Shown here in pieces: positions 46,301 through 57,800 of a stretch of DNA of 64,000 nt. The DNA comes from Obelidium mucronatum. Lineage: Eukaryota; Chytridiomycota; Chytridiomycetes; Chytridiales; Chytriomycetaceae. The position numbers were made by a program, and so were the translations under genes. The stretch is from assembly GCA_025765595.1 (NCBI GenBank), contig JAIVFH010000095.1:62001-126000 (forward strand). Direction: 5' to 3'. The notes beneath the pieces were generated by a model that worked only from the letters and a program-made list of their open reading frames with translations, searched no databases and was not told where the DNA came from. Each line of letters begins with the position of its first letter. Position 1 is the first letter of the stretch.

Positions 46301-49300
46301 AGTTTGGGAGCGTGGGGAGACTATTGGAGCAGGCGGTCCAGAATGGTTTGGATACTGCTGTCCCATCGCACTCTGTTGACAAAACAGGAACCAGAGGAGC
46401 TACCGCCTCCAAACTCAGACAGTAGCTAGCCACACCCATTAGCTTTGACTGGAGCACTTGAAATGGACTGTTTCCACAAAGGCAAGGATTGCAACAGAGG
46501 TCGGTTGTAGCGGCTGACCTCTGTCTGCAGGTCCCAAACATGCCAGGACCTCACAGCTAGAGTTGCAGAAGCTTTCTTTGCTGTTTAGAGCATAGTTTGG
46601 GAGCGTGGGGAGACTATTGGAGCAGGCGGTCCAGAATGGTTTGGATACCGCTGTCCCATCGCACTCTGTTGACAAAACAGGAACCAGAGGAGCTACCGCC
46701 TCCAAACTCAGACAGTAGCTAGCCACACCCATTAGCTTTGACTGGAGCACTTGAAATGGACTGTTTCCACAAAGGCAAGGATTGCAAGGCAGAGGTCGGT
46801 TGTAGCGGCTGACCTCTGTCTGCAGGTCCCAAACATGCCAGGACCTCACAGCTAGAGTTGCAGAAGCTTTCTTTGCTGTTTAGAGCATAGTTTGGGAGCG
46901 TGGGGAGACTATTGGAGCAGGCGGTCCAGAATGGTTTGGATACCGCTGTCCCATCGCACTCTGTTGACAAAACAGGAACCAGAGGAGCTACCGCCTCCAA
47001 ACTCAGACAGTAGCTAGCCACACCCATTAGCTTTGACTGGAGCACTTGAAATGGACTGTTTCCACAAAGGCAAGGATTGGAAGGGCAGACGGTTGTAGCG
47101 GCTGACCTCTGTCTGCAGGTCCCAAACATGCCAGGACCTCACAGCTAGAGTTGCAGAAGCTTTCTTTGCTGTTTAGAGCATAGTTTGGGAGCGTGGGGAG
47201 ACTATTGGAGCAGGCGGTCCAGAATGGTTTGGATACCGCTGTCCCATCGCACTCTGTTGACAAAACAGGAACCAGAGGAGCTACCGCCTCCAAACTCAGA
47301 CAGTAGCTAGCCACACCCATTAGCTTTGACTGGAGCACTTGAAATGGACTGTTTCCACAAAGGCAAGGATTGGAAGGGCAGACGGTTGTAGCGGCTGACC
47401 TCTGTCTGCAGGTCCCAAACATGCCAGGACCTTACAGCTAGAGTTGCAGAAGCTTTCTTTGCTGTTTAGAGCATAGTTTGGGAGCGTGGGGAGACTATTG
47501 GAGCAGGTGGTCCAGAATGGTTTGGATACCGCTGTCCCATCGCACTCTGTTGACAAAACAGGAACCAGAGGAGCTACCGCCTCCAAACTCAGACAGTAGC
47601 TAGCCACACCCATTAGCTTTGACTGGAGCACTTGAAATGGACTGTTTCCACAAAGGCAAGGATTGGAAGGGCAGACGGTTGTAGCGGCTGACCTCTGTCT
47701 GCAGGTCCCAAACATGCCAGGACCTCACAGCTAGAGTTGCAGAAGCTTTCTTTGCTGTTTAGAGCATAGTTTGGGAGCGTGGGGAGACTATTGGAGCAGG
47801 CGGTCCAGAATGGTTTGGATACCGCTGTCCCATCGCACTCTGTTGACAAAACAGGAACCAGAGGAGCTACCGCCTCCAAACTCAGACAGTAGCTAGCCAC
47901 ACCCATTAGCTTTGACTGGAGCACTTGAAATGGACTGTTTCCACAAAGGCAAGGATTGCAAGGCAGAGTCGGTTGTAGCGGCTGACCTCTGTCTGCAGGT
48001 CCCAAACATGCCAGGACCTCACAGCTAGAGTTGCAGAAGCTTTCTTTGCTGTTTAGAGCATAGTTTGGGAGCGTGGGGAGACTATTGGAGCAGGCGGTCC
48101 AGAATGGTTTGGATACCGCTGTCCCATCGCACTCTGTTGACAAAACAGGAACCAGAGGAGCTACCGCCTCCAAACTCAGACAGTAGCTAGCCACACCCAT
48201 TAGCTTTGACTGGAGCACTTGAAATGGACTGTTTCCACAAAGGCAAGGATTGCAAGGCAGAGGTCGGTTGTAGCGGCTGACCTCTGTCTGCAGGTCCCAA
48301 ACATGCCAGGACCTCACAGCTAGAGTTGCAGAAGCTTTCTTTGCTGTTTAGAGCATAGTTTGGGAGCGTGGGGAGACTATTGGAGCAGGTGGTCCAGAAT
48401 GGTTTGGATACCGCTGTCCCATCGCACTCTGTTGACAAAACAGGAACCAGAGGAGCTACCGCCTCCAAACTCAGACAGTAGCTAGCCACACCCATTAGCT
48501 TTGACTGGAGCACTTGAAATGGACTGTTTCCACAAAGGCAAGGATTGGAAGGGCAGACGGTTGTAGCGGCTGACCTCTGTCTGCAGGTCCCAAACATGCC
48601 AGGACCTCACAGCTAGAGTTGCAGAAGCTTTCTTTGCTGTTTAGAGCATAGTTTGGGAGCGTGGGGAGACTATTGGAGCAGGCGGTCCAGAATGGTTTGG
48701 ATACCGCTGTCCCATCGCACTCTGTTGACAAAACAGGAACCAGAGGAGCTACCGCCTCCAAACTCAGACAGTAGCTAGCCACACCCATTAGCTTTGACTG
48801 GAGCACTTGAAATGGACTGTTTCCACAAAGGCAAGGATTGCAAGGCAGAGGTCGGTTGTAGCGGCTGACCTCTGTCTGCAGGTCCCAAACATGCCAGGAC
48901 CTCACAGCTAGAGTTGCAGAAGCTTTCTTTGCTGTTTAGAGCATAGTTTGGGAGCGTGGGGAGACTATTGGAGCAGGCGGTCCAGAATGGTTTGGATACC
49001 GCTGTCCCATCGCACTCTGTTGACAAAACAGGAACCAGAGGAGCTACCGCCTCCAAACTCAGACAGTAGCTAGCCACACCCATTAGCTTTGACTGGAGCA
49101 CTTGAAATGGACTGTTTCCACAAAGGCAAGGATTGGAAGGGCAGACGGTTGTAGCGGCTGACCTCTGTCTGCAGGTCCCAAACATGCCAGGACCTCACAG
49201 CTAGAGTTGCAGAAGCTTTCTTTGCTGTTTAGAGCATAGTTTGGGAGCGTGGGGAGACTATTGGAGCAGGCGGTCCAGAATGGTTTGGATACCGCTGTCC

Positions 49301-51492
49301 CATCGCACTCTGTTGACAAAACAGGAACCAGAGGAGCTACCGCCTCCAAACTCAGACAGTAGCTAGCCACACCCATTAGCTTTGACTGGAGCACTTGAAA
49401 TGGACTGTTTCCACAAAGGCAAGGATTGCAAGCAGAGGTCGGTTGTAGCGGCTGACCTCTGTCTGCAGGTCCCAAACATGCCAGGACCTCACAGCTAGAG
49501 TTGCAGAAGCTTTCTTTGCTGTTTAGAGCATAGTTTGGGAGCGTGGGGAGACTATTGGAGCAGGCGGTCCAGAATGGTTTGGATACTCGCTGTCCCATCG
49601 CACTCTGTTGACAAAACAGGAACCAGAGGAGCTACCGCCTCCAAACTCAGACAGTAGCTAGCCACACCCATTAGCTTTGACTGGAGCACTTGAAATGGAC
49701 TGTTTCCACAAAGGCAAGGATTGGAAGGGCAGACGGTTGTAGCGGCTGACCTCTGTCTGCAGGTCCCAAACATGCCAGGACCTCACAGCTAGAGTTGCAG
49801 AAGCTTTCTTTGCTGTTTAGAGCATAGTTTGGGAGCGTGGGGAGACTATTGGAGCAGGCGGTCCAGAATGGTTTGGATACTGCTGTCCCATCGCACTCTG
49901 TTGACAAAACAGGAACCAGAGGAGCTACCGCCTCCAAACTCAGACAGTAGCTAGCCACACCCATTAGCTTTGACTGGAGCACTTGAAATGGACTGTTTCC
50001 ACAAAGGCAAGGATTGCAAGGCAGAGGTCGGTTGTAGCGGCTGACCTCTGTCTGCAGGTCCCAAACATGCCAGGACCTCACAGCTAGAGTTGCAGAAGCT
50101 TTCTTTGCTGTTTAGAGCATAGTTTGGGAGCGTGGGGAGACTATTGGAGCAGGCGGTCCAGAATGGTTTGGATACTGCTGTCCCATCGCACTCTGTTGAC
50201 AAAACAGGAACCAGAGGAGCTACCGCCTCCAAACTCAGACAGTAGCTAGCCACACCCATTAGCTTTGACTGGAGCACTTGAAATGGACTGTTTCCACAAA
50301 GGCAAGGATTGGAAGGGCAGAGCGGTTGTAGCGGCTGACCTCTGTCTGCAGGTCCCAAACATGCCAGGACCTCACAGCTAGAGTTGCAGAAGCTTTCTTT
50401 GCTGTTTAGAGCATAGTTTGGGAGCGTGGGGAGACTATTGGAGCAGGCGGTCCAGAATGGTTTGGATACTGCTGTCCCATCGCACTCTGTTGACAAAACA
50501 GGAACCAGAGGAGCTACCGCCTCCAAACTCAGACAGTAGCTAGCCACACCCATTAGCTTTGACTGGAGCACTTGAAATGGACTGTTTCCACAAAGGCAAG
50601 GATTGGCAAGGCAGAGTCGGTTGTAGCGGCTGACCTCTGTCTGCAGGTCCCAAACATGCCAGGACCTCACAGCTAGAGTTGCAGAAGCTTTCTTTGCTGT
50701 TTAGAGCATAGTTTGGGAGCGTGGGGAGACTATTGGAGCAGGCGGTCCAGAATGGTTTGGATACTGCTGTCCCATCGCACTCTGTTGACAAAACAGGAAC
50801 CAGAGGAGCTACCGCCTCCAAACTCAGACAGTAGCTAGCCACACCCATTAGCTTTGACTGGAGCACTTGAAATGGACTGTTTCCACAAAGGCAAGGATTG
50901 GAAGGGCAGACGGTTGTAGCGGCTGACCTCTGTCTGCAGGTCCCAAACATGCCAGGACCTTACAGCTAGAGTTGCAGAAGCTTTCTTTGCTGTTTAGAGC
51001 ATAGTTTGGGAGCGTGGGGAGACTATTGGAGCAGGCGGTCCAGAATGGTTTGGATACCGCTGTCCCATCGCACTCTGTTGACAAAACAGGAACCAGAGGA
51101 GCTACCGCCTCCAAACTCAGACAGTAGCTAGCCACACCCATTAGCTTTGACTGGAGCACTTGAAATGGACTGTTTCCACAAAGGCAAGGATTGGAAGGGC
51201 AGACGGTTGTAGCGGCTGACCTCTGTCTGCAGGTCCCAAACATGCCAGGACCTTACAGCTAGAGTTGCAGAAGCTTTTTTTGCTGTTTAGAGCATAGTTT
51301 GGGAGCGTGGGGAGACTATTGGAGCAGGCGGTCCAGAATGGTTTGGATACCGCTGTCCCATCGCACTCTGTTGACAAAACAGGAACCAGAGGAGCTACCG
51401 CCTCCAAACTCAGACAGTAGCTAGCCACACCCATTAGCTTTGACTGGAGCACTTGAAAATAACTGTTTCCACGAAGGCAAGGATTGCAACAG
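34399..51492. repeat. Satellite array: about 58 tandem copies of a ~293-bp unit
   Basis: The unit runs from AGCTTTGACTGGAGCACTTG through GGTTGTAGCGGCTGACC to AGCTAGCCACACCCATT and is over 95% conserved, in one orientation throughout. Period is 291-296 bp. Variation is concentrated at four spots: after GGCAAGGATTG, at GACC(TT/TC)ACAGC, at GCAGG(C/T)GGTCC and at GGATAC(C/T)GCTG. One unit near 41,690 lacks 21 bp, and one near 39,150 has a 13-bp duplication. Minus-strand frames of 73-270 codons cross units only when length is a multiple of three; they have no recognised domain. The first unit starts after unrelated sequence. The array stops inside the first variable spot at 51,492. Confidence 0.97.
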
Positions 51493-53030
51493 ATACGTCT
51501 CTGGCTTGCGCTGATGGCGACTTTTGCAGGTGGTGGAACACTTGGATGAAGCTGCCGGTATTGGCTTGCAACGCAACTGGTAGTGTCCCCATAGCCGGAC
51601 CTTTGCTCCATTGAATTTAACACAAATGAATTGTGCTTGAATAGTGGGACTTGCTTTGCAACGCCTCAATCTGTCATTCAAAAAATAAAAATGGAAGACT
51701 GCAACAGAAAACAAAGGAAAATTTAGACTAGAGCTCACCATTGTTTGCAAGTTTGTCTGTGTTGAATTAATATTCCAGCAAATTGGAGCGGCACCAGGTC
51801 TTACTGTGACAACAGCACAAAAAGCAGAGAGAAAGAGAAAGCCCTTTCATCATCTGCTTTTTATCTGCAATTCAAGCATTGTAACTGATGTATTGATGTA
51901 TTTAGGAGAGAGAGGGTGTGTGGCATAGCGGCAGTTCCGCAGCATGGCAATGTTGCAGACAGAACAGCAGACAAGAAGCCAGAGAGAAAGAGAAAGCCCT
52001 TTCATCATCTGATTTTCATCATTTTGAGCATCTGTTTTAATAGAGGTGGCAGAAGTGAATGGCTGGCAATGCGGCAAACCAACTACTGGTACAAAATACA
52101 TCAATTTAACACCAGATTCGATACAGAGAGAATTGAATAAAAATAAGGAAAATACAAATATGCGTGTTTTCAGTGGCAGGCAGGTAGGACATTGTGTGGA
52201 TACCCCAAGGCTGAAAACACCAAGACCAGAGCAGCCCCACAACAGAGAGAATGAGAAAGCCCATTCATCATCTGGTTGATTGTGGAATGGGAGAATGAGA
52301 AAGCCCATTCATCACCACAGACTGCTCAGAGTGGTTTTGTATTTTTTGTTTAATTTTTTTTTGACAGGAGCGGTGGGAAATGAAAAACAAACAACACTCT
52401 CATCCCAGCAGGCAACACCTTCATCAAGAAAGATCTTTGCAGCTTGTTATTTTAAAAGGCAGTTCTAGTTTATATGTTTAGTTTGGTCTTCTGTGATTTT
52501 ATGAATTGGTTTTTACAATTCCAGTCAGGGAATATGAAAAGACAGTGGTTTCCAAAGCGTTCAAGTTGTAAAAACAACGTTTACTACCTTTCCAATTGAT
52601 TGTGTAGACAGTTTTAATTTTCCTCTTTTCCTTTGTTTTTTTCTTTTCTTTCCTTAAAAAATCCTGCACCAATCTTCTGCAACTCGTTGGCCAGCCCAAC
52701 TGCAGCTCTTGCTATATCTATGAAGGTCATGTTGGTTGTTTGTTTTTATTTTCTTGTTTGTTGCAGTCCAGAATGCGTGTCTTCTTTCTAATTCAGTTTT
52801 AATAGGTTTGCGTTCAGCCTGGTGGGGCAAAGCAGCCAGTCACAGTCAACACAACGCTGTAGGTTCAATGTATTGGCAAGGAAAAATCCCTTAATTGTGT
52901 CAGAGGGTTTTCCTTTATTGCATGCGCTTCTGTACTTGGTGATATCACTTTCTCTTTGATCCCACTTTTGCCTGCTTCATCCTTTCCATCTTCTTGCTTC
53001 CTTGTTTTACTTTCATTCTTTTTGCAACAG
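51493..53030. other. Non-coding flank of the satellite with dispersed purine-rich repeats
   Basis: Four copies of a ~30-bp motif (GAGAAAGAGAAAGCCCTTTCATCATCTG and GAGAATGAGAAAGCCCATTCATCATCTG variants) lie at about 51,825, 51,980, 52,240 and 52,285. They are spaced irregularly and separated by partly similar sequence (GGCA..GCGGCA). No gene is recognised. A/T-rich tracts increase towards 52,700. Confidence 0.5.
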
Positions 53031-53120
53031 ATACTAGAAAGCGGAGAATCCGGCTGATTCTGGCAGATGAAATGGGAACAGCGAGCTGGGCAGTGAAGAA
53101 TAACCAGGAAAGCTTGCAGA
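53031..53120 (+). repeat. Copy 2 of the dispersed RKRxIxLILAD module
   Basis: Reads TRKRRIRLILADEMGTASWA then VKNNQESL, preceded by TTTTTGCAACAG, which could be a splice acceptor. It is the inverted counterpart of the 32,974-33,070 copy across the satellite. No larger ORF is intact around it. Confidence 0.5.
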
Positions 53121-53334
53121 AAACGCTGTGGTGGAGACGCAGGGGGTTACCTTCAACATCAATCGCAATGGCACAGATTGCAATCGGAAGATACAGGAAT
53201 CAGTTTTGCAAGCTTTGGGTTGAGCAATGTGCATTTATTTACTATCCATTTATTTAATTATTTATTAATAATTAACAGCTATTTTCCTTATTTTATACAT
53301 TTTTTGTGACTTATTCTTGAGTTTTAGTGATGGT

Positions 53335-53530
53335 TGGGGGGTAGCGGCCTGTGAACCAGTGGCTTGTGGCTTGCTCCCACATACAAAGGTACAGAGCGGC
53401 CTGCTCACAGGCCGTGGCACAGGTCGCAAGCGGCTCGTTTGCGGCTCGTCAACAGGTTGCAAGCGGCCCGTGAGCGGCTCGTGACGCGACCGGTATCGCG
53501 ACTCGCGAGGTCCGGCTCGCTTCCCCAATT
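53335..53530. repeat. GC-rich degenerate repeats of GCGGCTCGT/GCGGCCTGT
   Basis: About ten imperfect 9-18-bp units such as AAGCGGCTCGTTTGCGGCTCG, in an otherwise A/T-rich region. It ends right where the orphan satellite unit starts. No coding signal. Confidence 0.55.
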
Positions 53531-53531
53531 G

Positions 53532-53835
53532 AGCGGCTGACCTCTGTCTGCAGGTCCCAACCATGCCAGGACCTGACAGCTAGAATTGCAGAAGCTTTCT
53601 TTGCTGTTTAGAGCATAGTTTGGGAGCGTGGGGAGACTATTGGAGCAGGTGGTCCAGAATGATTTGGATACCGCTGTCCCATCGCACTCTGTTGACAAAA
53701 CAGGAACCAGAGGAGCTACTGCCTCCAAACTCAGACAGTGGCTAGCCATACCCATTAGTTTTGACTGGAGCACTTGAAATGGACTGTTTCCACGAAGGCA
53801 GGGATTGCAACAGAAGTCGGTTGTAGCGGCCGACC
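53532..53835. repeat. Single orphan satellite unit, diverged
   Basis: One copy of the 293-bp unit, in the array's orientation but with private changes (CCAACCATGCC, GACCTGACAGC, GATTTGGATA, TGGCTAGCCATACCCATTAGTTT). It is circularly permuted relative to the array's first unit. It starts at GAGCGGCTGACC and ends at GTAGCGGCCGACC, so the same motif bounds both sides. Confidence 0.93.
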
Positions 53836-53839
53836 AGCA

Positions 53840-54135
53840 CAGGGTCCGAGCGGCACGCGCAATTCGGGGTCCAAATAGGGCCCGATTTGGGGTCCGAATA
53901 GGGCTCCTAATCGGATCCGATTAGGATTTAGTCCGATTCGGAGCCTAATCAGGGCCGATTAGGGGCCCTAGTAGCTCTCCTAATTTCAAATGAGCAAATA
54001 GGACTGCTTCTAGTAGCATTTGTCTGCTCCTAGTAGGACTCCTAATAGCATTTTGCTCTGCCAATTTGAAACCAAATGGCTTTAATACAACTCCTAGTAG
54101 GACTCCTATTGGGGCCCTATTAGCAATATTGAATG
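53840..54135. repeat. Degenerate short repeats of CCTAATNGGGNCC / CCTAGTAGGACT type
   Basis: Many imperfect 10-12-bp units, for example TCCGATTAGGATTTAG, GGGCCGATTAGGGGCCCTAG and CTCCTAGTAGGACTCCTAAT. Several are self-complementary (GGGGCCC, CCTAGTAGG). They are not canonical telomere repeats. From 54,136 to 54,300 the sequence turns into A-rich CAAAAATC/GAAAAAT repeats. No gene is seen up to 54,662. Confidence 0.55.
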
Positions 54136-54884
54136 TAAAACATCTAAAATAAATGCATTTAAAGGGTAAATAAAATTTTACACAATTTTTTTATACAACT
54201 ATGCAAAAATCAAAGAAAAATCCAAAAATCGAAGAAAAATTCAAAAAAAACCCAGATAAATCCAAAAAACCAAGAAAAATCAAAGAAGTATCAAAGAAAA
54301 ACAACACTTAAAATATCACTGGGTTTTCTTCTGAACAGGTTGCCTCTTCCAAGAATTTGCCAACACTCCCTCCTGGCACCCTTGAAAGTACTTTTCAACA
54401 TCTTGAAAACCTGTAGTACTCCAACTATATATTTGATGCCTAGGGACCAATCTTGCATTGATCTTTGACATGTGCTTCCCAACATCGCTGTAAGAGAAGA
54501 TGCAATCTTCTTTGTCAAAGTAGCTCGTACGTATTTGGAAAGAGCTAGTAAATAAATAAAGGATTATTAAAAGAAATTGCTTGAAGTGATACTAAAATAA
54601 AAACTTACTCTTTGGAATTCCAAATCAGCAAAGAAGACTCCAACATAAGCCCGAAAAATTTCCTTTTTTTTTTTTTTTTTGTGTTTGATGTGGATGTATT
54701 TTGTAATAAACACCTTGCCGAACTACTATTCCTCCCCCATTCCTGAAGTAGTATAATAAGACCCGACTCCACATTCTGGCTTGTGGGCACCACTAGCGCC
54801 CCAACCCCCCTTGTGGACCACCCGTCCACTTCCACCCGTAACGTCTCCTCCCTCCCACCCCCCAGCTCGCCAGGAGCTACCACG

Positions 54885-57800
54885 TTAAAGGTCATCCGGG
54901 GGCCTCATTAAAAAACCCCTGTGGGGAAAAAGAGAGCCCCCATCCAGCCTCCCCTCCTCCCCCATTCCCTCCCCATCTTGGCAGATTCTTGTTCCTTGGC
55001 TTGACAGTCCCCCCCATGTTGGGCTTGTTCCTGTGGCTGGTTTCCAGTGGCTTGGGCTTGGAGGTTCCTCTTCCTCAGGTTCGTTTGGTATTCCCAATCT
55101 TTGCCTTTCTTTTGCTATCTCTTGGCTTATTTGGTCCAGTGTCGTTTTGCCTTCTCTTAATTCCTTGAATGCCCTATCTTCGTATTCTTGTAGTTCTTCG
55201 ATTTTCCTCTTTGTTGTTCTCTCTCCCTTCCTTTTCCCGTCTTGAGTTATTTCTTCTTCAATTTCTGGTGCACCCTGTTTTTGGGCTTTTTCCACGGGTT
55301 CCTGGTTCTTCCTGGGTTTGTATTCGAATTCCTCGTTTTTGGTGTATGCGTTCATGTATCTACTCGACGTTGATGTCCAGCCTGGTCGTATCTTCCTAAT
55401 TCCTTTTTGGTCTTCCATTAGAGTTTTGATTGCCTTTTTGATTCTCCCCATTCTTCCTGAGCACTCGTGGCTCCCTGTCGGGTTCCATTCCCCTTCGCAT
55501 AGTTGGCATATTGTTCCATTTTTGATTTTTGTGTTTTTGGTTGTCCTTGATCCATTGTTTTCCGTGGTTTTGTTCCTAGGCCCCTCTTTAGTGGGGCCTT
55601 TCTCCCTCCTCCTTGCCTTAGCTTTTTCAGTGATTCCGCATGTAAGTTCAAATTCAATTGTCCTTTCATTGCGGTACTTCCATATCTTTTCCTTTACTTC
55701 GTATCTTAGGTCCTTCCAGGTTTGTATTATAATTCTCCTTACGCTCTCAGCTTTCTGGACTCCACATTTTTTAATGCATTCATGTGTTACCTCCGGTATT
55801 AGTCCATATCCTGCAACCTGTTCAAATGTGAATTTATCTGTCTTCATGTTAATTGTGTCTCCCTCTTCCTCTATGTGCTGAGTTAGTGGTCTTCCCATCC
55901 AGTTTCTGAACCATTTAGCTAGCCTTTGTCTGATTTCGTCTTTTGTAAGGTTCTGTTCTTTTTCCATTCTTCCTTCTGGGTTGCTCTTGGTTGGTAATCT
56001 TGATCCTATTTCCTCCAGGCTATTAGGCTGCTGGTGTTCCCCTTTGTTTCCTTTTTGGCCTTCCTCCTCAATTTTTGTACATAGTGTTTCTATGAAGTTG
56101 TTCATGATTTCTTCTCTGATCTCCTGCATTACTGGGCAGTTCCATAGATGTTCGTTGGTTTCTTCCTCGTCCGTAAGGCATACCCTACAGCACCCGTCTG
56201 GGTATAGGTCTTGGTGTCTTCTTCTCATCTCTTTTTGGGTTGGGAGCTGTCTGTGTGTCGCATTTATCAGGTATTTCCGGTAGTGGCTAAGTTTTTCGCT
56301 GGTGAACAGCGAGGTTGTCTTGTACCCACATTGGATTACAGTGAAGGTGAGTCCCAGGTCAACTAGGTCTTGGACTTCTTTAATGTGTTTGTGTTTTGGT
56401 TGATCAATCCATTCCAGATGTGCGGCAATCTTGGTAATTTCTTTGAGGTTGTTTCTATAGGCGCCTTCAATAATATTCCCATTGGCTTTAAGAGTGAATT
56501 GCACGCTTGACTGGGCATGCATATTCTGTGTTAGCAGTGGGGCCAAGTGGCCTTTATTGGCGTCTTTGTCAGCTTGCTCATTTCCTACTTCGCCACTGTG
56601 GCCTTTCACATGTTTTACTTCTGGGATTTGTGTCATTCCTCCCCTTCTTCTCTCTCTCATTATTTCGCATGTGATGGCAGTAGACATTATATTTGCTTTC
56701 TTGTTCAGTTCTCTAGGGTGGATATTGAAGTTGAGCTCTTTGAGTCTGTCGTATGTTGTGATTACGGCCATGTTATCAATGTTGATGGTACTTGTGCCAT
56801 TCCCACATCCGATCAGTGCTGCATTCATTGCCATGTGTTCAGGGTTTGTTGAGTGGGCATTCCCTTCTAGTTTGAAGTTTACTTGTCTTCCGTTACTGAT
56901 TCCTTCTCTGACGAACACAGCCCCTGCTATGCTGGGATTTCCATTGATGGTTTTCAAGGATCCATCGGTGTAGATGATATCATGTGCATTGGTTGTGCCA
57001 CTGCCTATCCTGGTCCCAATTGCTTCGAGTGTTTGTGTGTCATTGCAACTGAAGAATTTCTTGGCACGGTTTGCGCCGTCTTGTGCGCTGTTCCCGTAAG
57101 CTCCTGTTCTCCATGGTAGGCTTTTCTTTGTGCTTAGGCTATCTACACTATGTGGATCTGATGTTGTTTCTTCTTGTGGAGCCTTGTCTATTTCCCATAT
57201 GTCCACGTCCATGTCTGTTTCTTGTTCGTTTTCATCTACAACAGTTACAGGGTGGGTTCCTTTGGCTTTTGCTCTCTCTCTTTGGATTTCTCCATTCCAT
57301 TCAATTATGCAGGAGTCCCCTTGCCATCCTGGGCAGCTTTTTTCCCAGCATGAGCCAATTTGTGCTTTTCCCCCATCCCAGTTGCTGAGGGTCTGTATAC
57401 TTTGGCATGTCTCAAGGGGCATAGCTCTCAGGTGTTTCAATGTGTATTCCACTCTCCCATTTTCGAGTTTGTACTTTGTTATTTGTCCATACTCTTTAGT
57501 TCCGTTCTCATCTGTCCATGATACTATATCTTGTTTCTTCGCTTGGCTTAGTAAGTTTGCTGTCGATTTTTCGGTTGCAAATGGGTTCGGGGTTTCTCTG
57601 GCTATCTTCATCAGTCTTGTGGGGTCACCTGTTGCCGCGGTTTTTTGCAGTAATTGCGTGATGGTAGTGAACCATTTCTCCTTTCCTGCCTTGAAGCCTG
57701 GATATCTGATGGCCATTTCCTGTTGACTAAGTATTCTTTCGCTATTCCTGCATAGGATTTGTTCTACAAATAGGATATTCCATTTCTTGAGGTACGGTTT

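Noticed and set aside
34399..51492. Long minus-strand ORFs (73-270 codons, MFGTCRQRSAATT...) in the satellite
   Set aside because: They are the same repeat read over and over. They break whenever a unit is not a multiple of three, have no recognised domain, and look like by-products of the unit's base sequence.
34399..51492. CRISPR-like alternation of conserved and variable parts
   Set aside because: The conserved part is ~280 bp and the variable part is only 11-17 bp of related alleles, in a eukaryotic context. It is a satellite, not repeat-spacer DNA.
53840..54135. Possible telomere-type repeats (TTAGGGGCCC)
   Set aside because: Units are irregular and mixed with CCTAGTAGG; there is no run of a constant telomere motif.
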